Part shown: positions 22,543 through 33,900 of the stretch, piece by piece
How positions within the stretch are numbered: position 1 is the first letter of the stretch
Layout: each line of letters begins with the position of its first letter
Assembly (NCBI RefSeq): GCF_000002865.3
Contig: NW_001865039.1
Coordinates: forward strand, 1,020,504-1,084,503
From: Monosiga brevicollis MX1
Lineage: Eukaryota > Opisthokonta > Choanoflagellata > Craspedida > Salpingoecidae
DNA: 64,000 nucleotides
Reading direction: 5' to 3'
Made by a program: the position numbers and the translations under genes
The notes under the pieces: generated by a model
What the model was told of the DNA's origin: nothing
The model's database searches: none
Seen by the model: only the letters and a program-made list of their open reading frames with translations

Positions 22543-23993
22543 AATTCACATGGACTGGTTGGTCTACTGACTCTTCTTCTAAAGGGAGCCATGATGAAGT
22601 GACACCCGATCAGAACTTTCAAAAACCAGCACGATTGCAGATGGTCCCTGCTGCCTTGTCTCTCTGTCTCTTTTTCGTTCTCTCTCTCTCTGAAAAGTAT
22701 GACATTACAGGTTTTTGGAAGATGCGTGCTTGCATGAAAGTTGGTCGCTGAGCGACGAAACGTCTCAGCTAGCAACCTCTTGCTTTTTGGCCTTGGCGAT
22801 GCCGCGGGCGAGCCCTTGGGACCTGCCTAGCCACGCTTTTGTGCGACGGGCAACGGGGCCGGTTGTCCAATGCCCACTGCAGGATGCTTCGGGCCAAGCA
22901 CGAGCATCATGACTCAGGGGAGCTCTTCTGGCTGTAAAGAATGTCAGAGCTCCGGACGCGATCTCCTCGTCGTCATCAAAGCCGTCCACCCAGCACCATG
23001 CCCAGTCGTAACTCAGAGAACCCCCGGCCCCGACTCGCCTCACTCATCTTCGCCTTGAGAAGTGATAAAGGCCCACGGCCCTGTTCTAAACGGGTTCCAA
23101 GCGGCAATCAAGTTGACGGGCGAGTAGCCTTGTTGCAAGGCAATTCTTCTCCTCAGGTGCAAGCTTCGCGCAGCCCCAACGACCACAGCACGTCATGACC
23201 TTCCCGCTCATCCGCCCCATACCCGAGCATACGCCACGCACACAAGAGTGCCGTTGAATAGGATTTGCAACGGCCGTCCTCGGTTGCATACAGCACACAC
23301 GGCCATCAATGAGGACAGCTCTCGATCGGGTGCAAGCCCTTCGTCCTCGACCATGCTCCCCTCCCCTCACGCCTTGAGCCCGCGACAACAGGCATGTACC
23401 AGCCATGTCCACAATCAGGCAGTGTTCACCTTTGGTTTGGTTATTTCCTGTGCTTGCCCGACGACCAATCAATTGTCATGGCTTCCACTGCCACACACTC
23501 GCCCTTTTCCCGACGATCGCACCCCTGGCCCTCCTCCGGGCAGTCCCTGTCCTTGCGGATGCGGCCACCCTGTGCAGCTGCTCTTGATGGCCACAACTAC
23601 AGCCACATTGCATGCATCGCTCCCCCCCCCCCCCCCTTTGCATATTACTGCTCTGCCATCGCAGCTCGTATCGCCCTCCCCCCTGCCACGAGGCCTTGGG
23701 GCCTCAGTCTCGCTGTCCCTCCTCCATCGCTGGATCAATTCATGATCCACAACCTCGTCTCAGAGTGTCATTTTGCTTCTTCAGCACCTTCCCCTCGAGT
23801 GCCACCCGACCAGAGCTCGGGTCGCCCTCCCCCCCTCCCCCTTTCCCTCAACCCCCCTTGAGCGACAGCAGTTCCACCTCCAATCCCCGTGTCGATCGCT
23901 GCCCTTCCTACAAGCCCTGCCGTTGAACCCGTTGTACTGGGAATCGGATGCCCACCACCAGGCCGAGGAGTTCTTGCTGCTGCCACCAGCACC

Positions 23994-26900
23994 ATGCGAG
24001 GCCTTGCCCTGGGCTTGGCCTGTCTGGCTACGCTGGCTTGTGTCCTGGCCTTACCAGCGGTTCGAAGCTGCCCACCCCTGCTCACCCTTGTTCCCGCAAC
24101 GATTGACTCGCCACTCACGGATCACATGCATGCACGGCCTGCATCACAGGGCTTTAACGATGAAGTCATCCTCAATGTCAACGAGGTCATGTCCATCGTG
24201 AACTTGGATGATCATCGCATACTTGCTGGTACATCTGCACGCCTGCACGCGCGCCTCGCCGGCAGCAAGGCTGTCTAAGCATGCTGCTCATCTCATGTCC
24301 AGTTCTAAGCATGTCGCTCATCTCATGTGCTCATGCCATCCGCCGCCCCAAACCTCATTCTTAGCCAAGCGCGATGGCAACATCCTCATTGTGGACTGGT
24401 CCACCAAACCTGCTCAAACTGCCTCGTACCTCGTTCTACCTGTGGACTCGTATGGCGAGCGCGTAAGTGCTTTACCACCCGCAAGCCGCACACAAAAAAA
24501 AAGTTGTCCTCAAAATTCCCAACGATAATACGTCCCTCAGGCCTCGCACCGTAGTCTCATCAAGGTGATACGCCCTTGCTCTTGTGCGCGCAGGGTTGCA
24601 TGTCCATCATTTTGGATCCGGATTTTGCAACCAACAACTACTTTTATGTCTACTACTCGAGCATTCCTGGCGGAGGCTTTCGTGTATCTCGCTTTGAACA
24701 CTCCAACAACAATGGTGGAACCTCCTCACGAGCCGACCAAAACAGCGAAGTTCTCATTTGGGATGATCCCGATGGTTACATCGGCCCCTACCATTACGTA
24801 CGCCGGTCTCCTTGCGCAGCATGTAGTGCTTCTGGTTCGTCCTTGCCCGCCCCCTGCTCACGTATCCCACCTCCCTCGATCTTTGCTCGCATTTAGGGTG
24901 GCGACATCTCGTTTGGCCCGGATGAGCATATCTACATCTCGCTCGGTGACAAGTACTATGCTCAGCTGGCCCAGGACATGTCGTACACGGCCGGTAAAGT
25001 CATTCGCGTCAGCAAGACGGGCGCCTTTCCTTCGGACAACCTGGGCCTCGACGATGGCGTGGGCGGCATTCACGACGGTATCTGGGCCGTCGGCATGCGT
25101 AACGGCTACCGCTCGCGCTGGGATCTGGCCACCAATCGCTACTTCATTGCCGAAGTTGGTGGGAACAACCAAGCTGTCGCTCAGGAAGACATTCATCTCG
25201 GCGCTGCTCGCAAAAACTTTGGCTGGCCGTTGTGCGAAGGTGCCTGCGATAGCCCCGATTTTGCGTACACGTGCAACTGCAACGATTACGATGATCCCAT
25301 CTTTCACTACACCCACACTGATTCCAATGCCCCGACCGGTTCCAATGCCGCCATTGTCGGTGGCTTTGTCAACTGGGGTAGCCACCTTCCCCAAGAGTAC
25401 TACGGTGCCTACTTTTTTGCCGATTACAGCCGTGGATGGATGAAATACCTCAAGTTTGAGGCGGATGGCAAGACCGTCGCGTCGGAGAACATGTTTGACA
25501 ACTACATGACCTCCGTCATTAACTTTGAACCGGCGCTCGACGGCTCCTTCTTCTATAGCACTTTGAATCAGATTCGTCACATCACTTACTCTTCTGGCAA
25601 TCAGTATCCCGTCATCTACTCGGCGTGGGCGGACCCTGCCACCGGCTCGGCGCCCCTCTCCGTCACCTTTGACGTCAGTGCCTTTGACGAGGACGGCGAC
25701 GCCCTCACTTACACCTGGACCCTGGGCAATGGCCAGGTCCTGACCGGCAAGTCAGTCAGCACTACCTACTACTCGGAGGGCACCTACACCGCTTATGTCA
25801 CCGTACGTTTCACGCTTGTTCGCCGCCTCACCACCGCCGGTCACGGCCTGTCTCAAATTTTGTCTTTCACCTCGGGCTGGCCCGAACGGCAAAAAGGTCC
25901 GACTGTAGTTCTCCTAACTTGCCATCCGTTGTCGTTGCTTCTCCCACATGGTGTAGGTCGCGGACGCCGAGCATCAGGTGGTGTCGGACGACATCAAGAT
26001 TGAAGTGGGCATCCCGCCCGTGGTCAACATCTTGTCGCCCTCACCTTCCATGAAGTTTGTGGCCAACCAAGTCCTTGAGTTTGACTGCCAGGGTCAAAGC
26101 GGCTCGACTGGCGCCTACCTCCCTAATTCAGCGCACACGTGGGGCATGATTCTTCTCCACGACGACCACACTCATCCCGCAGTGAACGACCACGTTGGCA
26201 GCACCATGACCTTCACCATCCCCTCAGAGGGACACGGCTTCATGGCCTCCGTGGGATATCGCGCCACGTGCACCGTCGAGCATAACGGCCTGATTGCAAG
26301 CAAGTCTATCGAACTCTGGCCCGACGAGGTCTACATCACCATTGCCACCCAACCTGTGGATCTGGGCATTTTTTTTGACGGCATCGCCTCCAACGCTCCG
26401 TTCACCACGGACACCATGATTGGCTTTTACCATCTCATTTCTGCCCAAGAATCCGTCTGCAAGGACGGCGTGCTCTACCGCTTTGCTTCCTGGAGTCATG
26501 TCTCCGGCAACGAGCACACCATTACCGTCCCAGGCCAGGACACCACCTACACCGCCTCGTACTACACGGATGGCTCGTGCATTGATGAGGTCCCGGTCTC
26601 TAATGGCCTCGTCATGCATCTCAAAGGCGACGAGGGTGTTGTCACGGACAGCTCGGGCTACATCTCCGAGTGGCAGGACCTGTCTGGTAGCAACAACCTG
26701 AGTCCCCCAGCCGGTGCCTCGGCCCCCCTCCTCCTCGCCGGTCAGCTCAATGGCCACTCAGTGGTCACCTTTGACGGTGATACGGAAGCACTCGGTGCCG
26801 ACTCGGCCAGCGGCCTACCCCTTGGCAATTCGGCTCGTACCGTCTTTGTGGTCGTCAAGTACGACAGCCCTGGCTGGGGCGGCTTTTCTTGGGGCGAGAG

Positions 26901-29509
26901 CGGTTGCAAGAACGTCTTTGGCCTGACGGTGGGGGCCGGTCAGGGTTATCTCTTCATCGAAGACTACTGCGGTAGCCCTTCGGCCGAGATGGGCAATGGC
27001 GAGGACTGGATGATTCACAGCGCCGTCTATGACGGCTCTACCTTGGAGCATATGCGTGATGGCGAGGTCATTGAGACGCTGTCGGGTGGCAGCACTGGCT
27101 ATGGCACTGCCGACACCATGATTCGCCTGGGCGTGGAAATCAACGATGGCGTCAATGTCAAGGCGCAATATGCTGAGGTCATTGTCTTCAACCGCGCGCT
27201 CTCCTCCTCGGAGATGGACAGCGTTCACGAATACCTCCACCTCAAGTACTTTGATGAGGGCAACACGATCGAAGAGGTCAAGCTCACCTTCTCCACCAGC
27301 CCGGTGGGCGTGCCCGTCACCATTGAAGGCCACGAGCAGGCCTCGCCCGCCCTTATTGAGACGCAGCCTGGTGCCCCCGTGCAAGTCTCGGTACCTCAGA
27401 GCTACTGCCAGGGCAATACCCTGTTTGCGTTTGACCAGTGGACCATCTCCTCCTCCCCTTCCTTTGAACTCCTCGCCCCAGGCGTGGACACGACTTACAC
27501 GGCCAGCTTTACGCCAACCGGCTCGTGCGGCACGACGACCACCACGACCACGCAAGGACCCTCGTCTACCACGAGCGCTGAAACCACCACCACCACCACT
27601 ACGACATCGCCCTCGACGGGCAACAACGAGCCCCCAGTCACGGCGGGTCTTGTCATGCGTCTCAACAGCCAGCAGGGCCTGGTTGCGGCTGGCAACGGTG
27701 ATGTTAGCACTTGGGAGGATCAAACGGGCAATGGCAATGATCTGCAGTCGCTTGTCGGCACCGGCAAGCCCACCGTCGTATCGGGTCAGCTCAACGGTCA
27801 CGGTGTCGTTTCGTTTGATGGAAGCGACGATGCCCTCGGCCGTGATGGTGTCAACAACATCCCCACTGGGAATGCCGATCGCTCGCTGTTCCTCGTCGTC
27901 AAGTACGAGAGCGCGGGCTGGGGTGGCCTCAGCTTTGGCTCCGTCGGCTGCAATGCCATGTACGGTGCCACCGTCACCAGTAGCGTTGGCGAGCTCTTTG
28001 TCGACACGTACTGCTCCGGTTCGGCCTACGCCTCGGGGACGCTTGGCCTGGACGCTGGGTGGCTCATTCAGCAGGTCATCATCAAGGACCAGCAACTGCA
28101 TCACTACAAGGACAACACCCTACTGGAAACGCTTGATGCCTCAGGCCTGGCCACGACCGGCGCCAAAATTGTCATGGGTGCCGAGCACAACCTCAACTCC
28201 AAGGTCAAAATGTCCGTCGCCGATGTCATGGTCTTTGACCGTGCCGTATCCGGCTCTGAGCGCCAGCAGCTCGTGGCTTACCTCGAGGCGCGTTACCTCT
28301 CAGATGCCACTCCCGTGTACAGTGCCGTAACCTTTGATTCCACCCCCAGCGGACTTGATCTTGTCGTGGATGGTGAAGCGCAGGCCACGCCCGTGACCCT
28401 CACCTACCTCAGTGGCACAGAGGTGACCGTTGAGGCACCTGCAGTCCAGTGCACGGACAGCGACGTCAAGTACACCTTTGGCGCCTGGAATTCAGGCTAT
28501 GCGCAAGCTACCCAGACGTTCACCGTCGGCGATGCTGACGTGTCCGTGATTGCCGCCTACTCCAACACTGGCTCGTGCTCCACTGGCTCGGACGAGCTGC
28601 CCGTGCAGCTGGGCCTGGTGATGCAGCTCGATGCCGATGACATTACGGATGTGTCGGGCTCTGGCAGCGTCAACGTGTGGCCTGATGCCGTCCATGGCAA
28701 TGGCCTCTCAGTGCCCGCATCCCTTTCCAAGCCCTCCCTCGTGGTCAACGGCCTCAACTCGAAGGCTTTTGTTAGCTTTGATGGCGCAGGCAACGCGCTT
28801 GGACGCGACGACATTGGTGCCCTTCCTTCCGGTTCAGCCGACCGCACCATTGTGATGGTGGTCAAGTATGACTCAGCTGGCTGGGGTAAGTTTGGTGGTG
28901 TGCCAATATGCTCCTCGCTCTCGCTCATTCGCCCTTGCTCCAAATATGTGCGCCAAACCAGATCTCACGACTCTGTCTTGTCTTAGGCGGCTTTACTTAT
29001 GGCAGTGCCGGATGCCTGCAAGCCTTTGGGCCGGCCGTATCGGTCAATTTGGGCCAGTTGATGGTCGAAAACTACTGCACCAATGTAGGTCACGCCAGTC
29101 ACGCGCATGCAAGCACGCGCGCACACACACCACACGCCTCGTTGCTCAGACTGCGTTGGCATTGCAACCCGCACGTGCTCATCTTCTTTCACTTCACTGG
29201 ACTTTTTTTTTGCACAAACAGGACGATGTTCAGAGCGGCGTGTCTGGACAGGGAGCCGGCTGGATGGTGCAAACCGTTGTTCTCAAGAGCAACGTCATGT
29301 CGCACTACAAGGACCAAGAACTCATCGAATCCTACACCCTGGGTTACCTCACGGCAGCCGATGGCCACATCCGCATGGGCGTCGAAATCAACGATTGGTC
29401 CAAGCTCGATATGGACGTGGCTGCCGTGGCTGCCTGGGATCGAGCCCTCGAGAGCTCTGAGCGCCAGCAGGTCGTTGACCACTTCAAGTCTTACTACGGC
29501 CTGGCATGA
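23994..29509 (+). CDS. Secreted glucose/sorbosone-dehydrogenase-PKD-LamG-like mosaic protein
   Basis: About 1,600 residues. Signal peptide MRGLALGLACLATLACVLA. The first module is a soluble sugar-dehydrogenase beta-propeller of the GSDH/HHIP type: AKRDGNILIVDW, GERGCMSIILDPDF, GGDISFGPDEHIYISLGD, GVGGIHDGIWAVGMRNGYRS, KNFGWPLCEGAC, GGFVNWGSHLPQEYYGAYFF, FADYSRGW. PKD-like sequence follows (GSAPLSVTFDVSAFDEDGDA, about 25640-25800), then a beta domain with HDDHTHP (about 26160). Then three repeats of a small SxPxG-type beta module with a LamG/concanavalin-like module (NGLVMHLKGDEG..., GLVMRLNSQQG..., LGLVMQLDADD...; each with VVVKYDSxGWG). Module pairs span about 26310-27260, 27290-28315 and 28320-29509. 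Seven introns are inferred, including 24798-24897, 25804-25957 and 28887-28985; one exon is about 2.9 kb. No C-terminal membrane segment. The GSDH-PKD-HTHP order is typical of bacterial secreted proteins. Confidence 0.88.
24273..24332. repeat. 25-bp duplication in an intron
   Basis: TCTAAGCATG followed by nearly identical CTCATCTCATGT occurs twice, about 30 bp apart, in the intron before the AKRDGNILIVDW exon of the dehydrogenase-mosaic gene. Confidence 0.8.
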
Positions 29510-30064
29510 GCGCTCGCCTCGAGCCAATTATAATATCACTGCGTGATGCATGCCTATTGTTCTCTGTTGCTGTTTTGATGTTTTGTTTGATGAGTTGTGG
29601 TGACCTTGAAATTCACTCCTCCACACTCGTTTCTTCTCGAGCATGTTATTCTTCTTCCCCCTTCAAATTCTTTCGCAGACCTCTGCAGCCAGCGCGCCCG
29701 TCAGTGCTGGTCGTTCTTGTGAGCCATTTTTTTTCTCAGAGCGATACAAATTCCCCCTGCCTTGGACCGCCAATAATGAACGAGCAGCGCCAGATCTTTC
29801 TGTTTGCGTGTCGACCCCGTAACGACCAACACCACTTCATATCGCACTTTAGATTGATGCCCGTTTCGAGAAGCGGACTTGCTACTCTCCTAAAACAGAT
29901 GCGCCCGGCAGCGCAGGGTGGGGATGGAAATCACCAGCGGCTACATCTCAAGTCCATCACCGACCCAGACGTTGCTACCCAACTCATCCGGCAAAAAAAG
30001 GGCAAAAAAGGGCAACTCAGGCCAACGGGCGTAGATGCCTGGGGACTAAGTGGATCATTAAGCC
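29510..30064. other. Spacer downstream of the mosaic gene
   Basis: Probably the 3' UTR of the mosaic gene and the promoter of the small gene that follows. No recognised motif, RNA gene or repeat. Confidence 0.5.
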
Positions 30065-30436
30065 ATGCCTTCAGGCGATTCAGCCAAGATATGGCAGGAC
30101 ACGTTGCGCCACAAGGAAAACAAAGCCCACATTGCCAAGCGAATCCAGTCAAAAGCGCGTCAACTCGAGGCTCAAAGCCAAGCTGGGCGAGAAAGCCCGT
30201 GAGCAGAACGCCCGTCGACAAGCGACAATTTTTTTTGCACTTGGTCACCCAGATTCAAGCAAGAGAAAGCACTTGTGGTGTGCAGGTGCCATCGAGGCGG
30301 CCAATCTTGGGAGTGTCCTCATGGACTCAAGTTTGCTGGGGTCAGGGATGCCCACCGCCAGGCAGCGGCCCAGAGCATTGCTGGCACGGAAGTTGCGATA
30401 CGACGACAGGCGCCACGTCCAGCTGCTCAGTACTGC
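30065..30436 (+). CDS. Probable small gene, function unknown (partial model)
   Basis: ATG at 30065 opens a charged helix-like stretch (AKIWQDTLRHKENKAHIAKR, then IQSKARQLEAQSQ) ending at a good donor GTGAGC (30199). After an 87-nt intron, an acceptor at 30285 continues in phase with CHRGGQSWECPHGLKF and DAHRQAAAQSIAGTEVAIRR, to QYC before a possible donor GTAAAT at 30437. More exons may lie at 30550-30775, where a frame reads SCTVIHVDKVTLCIGYRAH before another donor-like GTGAGT. No family recognised. If the gene extends that far, its 3' end overlaps the 3' end of UPF1 on the other strand. Confidence 0.4.
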
Positions 30437-30679
30437 GTAAATGTCTGCGAGTAAAAGTCCTGGCTCTGTGCTCCGAGCTGTTGAAGAAGAATGTGAAGCG
30501 AACCGAACAGGAATGCGTGAGCGCGCCTCATGGCAATGACTGCGAGGGCAATGCGTCTTCCAGTGCAAACATTGGCGTACCGTGTCCTGCGAAAACGTCA
30601 ATCCTGCACCGTGATCCACGTTGACAAAGTCACCCTGTGCATTGGGTATCGGGCGCATGTGAGTCCGCTGGCGACACCA

Positions 30680-30896
30680 TCAGTCGGTCAAAGAACTTGT
30701 GTTCTGCTTGCATGTTCTCAAGCGGCCAACCTGAGAAAAGCCCTGAGAAAAGTTTTGAGAGCCTTGGCTGGGTAGCGTGAAGCCACCAAAGCCCACAGCT
30801 GCGGCCTGGCTACCACCATCGCTCCCAGGGGCACCCGCGTTGGCAGTGCTGCCTAGAGGCGCCACCTATTTTCGATCCGAAAGCCGCAGCCCCCAA

Positions 30897-30930
<34 letters not shown>

Positions 30931-33900
30931 CAGATGAGCATGTGTCACACGAGTCGCAGCATCTTGTGTAACCGGGCGTGGACATTGCAAAAGGACGCAC
31001 AGCACCAAAGCTCTGGGACAGGGGCTGCGACTGCGCTGATGTGGTGTAAAAGGGTTGCGTGGCCATCGGTTGCATCACATTCAAGGGCACGTTGGTGTGC
31101 ACCGGTACGTCCATGCCGACGGCGTTCAATGGGTCGTGGGGAATATAGTAGTTGTTGGCCACATCGTCATAGCCAGCATCGCGCCGGCCCCGTGCGCCTT
31201 CGGCCGCGGCAGACTCGAGCAACGTCTGGTTGATCCGACTAAAGGTCGACTGCATGGCCAGAACCAGCCCCAACGTGGGAGGAGGAGACAGGCAAGGAAA
31301 GGATGGCCGCGGCCATGAATGATAAGTTAATGGTGAAGCAGGGGTTTGGCGAGGTTTAACTGAGACTCGAGGTGTAGCCAAGGCCAACGGCCCTACATTT
31401 CGTACCGTGTAGTTGAGCGGGCGGGGTCGGGAGAACTGCATCATGCACGGCTTGAGGTTGGAGAGCGGGCCTTCGACCAAGCAGCCGTTTTCCTTGTAGT
31501 GGACCAGCAAGTTGTTCCAAAGGGCTTGCTTGGAGAGCACCTTGGGGTTGCCCACAATGATGATACCGTACTTGGCACGCGTAAGGGCAACATTCAGACG
31601 CCGGGGGTCATTCAAAAAGCCAATGCCTTGGTGCTCATTGGAACGCGTGCAAGACAGAATGATGTAGTCCTGACAAAAGCGCAAGGACAGGCTGAGGTGA
31701 GGTCGGGTTGGACAGAGTGGTAAAAGACTGCAAGAATACAGGCCAACATGACCAACGAGTGTCATCCGTCCGTATCTGCCTGCCTGCCTGCCGGTTTCAC
31801 GCTTGATCCTTCCCTCATGGCACGCGCATCCTTACCTTTTCTCGGCCTTGGAAAGCGTCAACCGATGCAACCTCCACAGCCTCGTAGAGGGGCTGACGCA
31901 GCGTGCCATTGAAGCTCATGTACTGGACAATGTAAGCGCGTTGGCCCTCATATGGGGTGACAATGCCGATTTGTTCAGGGGTAACGCCAGACTTGAGGAA
32001 ACGCGTGACCATCTTCTCGACATTGGCAGCCTCGGTGCGGTTGAGATAGGAGGTGCCCGAAGCTGAGATCTCCTCTTGACCCATGCTAGCGTAGAACATC
32101 ATGGGCGTCTCGGGCACAGGCCAGGGAAAATCGACAGCCGGCATCAGCCGCTCGCCTGCAAGTTGCATCACGTTGTACAGATGGCGTGAGGCTCCTTGCT
32201 CATTCTAGCCGATTGGCACCCTATTCGTACTCTCGCCTAAGAGGTGGGCGCGCGAGCAAAGCGGCGCTCAAGGCGAGTTCTTACTTGCAGTGACGCCATT
32301 CTGCAGGCTGCCTTCATAGAATGTATTGGAAGGAAACTCGCTGCGCGCGCACACGCGCGAGAAAACGTGAGCCGAGCTGAAGGAGAGGGCAGACTCAGCA
32401 TTCCAGTTTAAGAGGCATGGGCATACCTGAGGCATGGGTGCATACGGTACTGCACTTGCAGACGGACGGGGCGAATGCCCAGGAGAACGCAGCGCTCAAA
32501 CAGCGATTGGGAAAGACCCGCCTAGAATGGAGAAGGCCATTGACCTGCGTGAGCGCACGATGCCCACCTACCCCGTTTTTGACACTGACTGGGGCAACGC
32601 ATGTCAGCGCGCAAGGGAGGCACGCCGCGTACCGATGCAGCTTTCTTGCACATGACCACGGGGCCAAGCTGGCAGTGATCACCAACCATCACGCACTGCC
32701 GCGTGCCGAGAACCAAAGGCAACATGCACTCAGGCTCAGTGGATTGAGTGGCTTCGTCAATGAGGACAGTACGAAAGGTCTGGCCAGAGACACGCCGGTC
32801 GCCGGCTGCAGCACACGTGCAGCAGATGACGTCAGCGGAGCGAAGCAGCTCTTGTTCGATGATGCGCTGCAGAGTTCGGAAGCGCTTTTCATCTGCCTCC
32901 GAGAGCTCTCCAACGGCGTCCTTGAGTTTGAGCAGCTTTTGATACTCGGGGTGTCCCTTCATTGTCCGCACCTGTGCAGTGTTGACACGTGAATTCAAAC
33001 TGCACAATGTAGAAGCTCATTCATGGCGGCAGCATCAGTGGAAGCTTGTTCCCCTGCCCCAAGCCCGCCTGGACGCACCTGGTTGTGGAGTGACAGGAAC
33101 GACACGCGTGTATCGGCCTCCTCTCGTGATTTGGCACACACACGCAGCACTTTGACGCCAGTGCGGTGAATCTTTTCGGTGAGCTGATCGACGGCGATGT
33201 TGCTTGGGGCGCAGACCAAAACCTTGCCGTGCTTTTGCTGCACCAAGTGGTAAACCAAAGAGGCGGACGTCACTGTTTTACCGGTACCTGGTGGGCCCTG
33301 GATGAGGCTTAGGGGGCGCTGAAGCACGGCGCGAATGGCCTCAATCTGCGAGTGATTGAGTTCGGGAAGGCCTTTGACGGAGAAACGCTTGGGCATGGTG
33401 ACTTTGATCAAAGCCGGCTCAATCTGGTGACCAAGCAACTGGTGGTAGATGTGGGCGGAGACGGATCGCTCATCGACAGCAAAGGTTTTCATGGCATTTT
33501 GCATGCGATCAAAGGTGATGGACTTCCAAATGAACTCGACCATAAAGTTCTGGGTGCACTGTGTGGGCACATCCTTGTTGCGAAGTTCCAACGCATACTC
33601 TTCGCTATGATTGTCGGCAATCTAAGACAAAATTACCACCAGCATGTGCGTTTTAGGGGGGATGAGGAAGGTTGGCATCGAGGTCATGCAGGGGTACAGG
33701 CGCGGTCACACGGACGCTGCTATCGGTATGCCCACCTTGGTGACGCGGCCCTCGCCTTGCCACGGGCGACTGAGCTCGCCTGCGTATTTCAAACGCAGCT
33801 CGTCACCAACCATCACCTTCAGATCTTGTCTAAAATGAGAAACCCTCAGGCTTTGGTGAGTGTAGAATGATGGCGAGAACAGCAGCCGCAATTGTCGCGT

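Larger units (their letters stand above)
17798..23993. other. 6.2-kb gene-poor region upstream of GATA gene
   Basis: The largest gap in the window, between the divergent starts of the GATA-finger gene and the dehydrogenase-mosaic gene. It contains (GCTAC)3-4 at about 20432-20450, a 9-bp tandem array (21470-21545), a (CA)n tract (22519-22542) and a C run (23623-23637). No protein family was recognised on either strand, only a tentative small secreted protein at 21738-22231. It may hold long 5' UTRs, regulatory DNA, noncoding RNA or unrecognised orphan genes. Confidence 0.5.

Noticed and set aside
22765-23043. Minus-strand frame ending in a basic tail (TKAWLGRSQGLARGIAKAKK)
   Set aside because: It resembles a last exon, but no upstream exon in phase could be found and competing frames look equally good.
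27146-28330. 394-codon Ser/Arg-rich frame inside the mosaic gene
   Set aside because: Frame-shifted shadow of the LamG-like modules, which have clear conserved motifs in the other frame.
29506-30624. Long 372-codon plus-strand frame after the mosaic gene
   Set aside because: It crosses a better supported spliced model in another frame and has no conserved segments.
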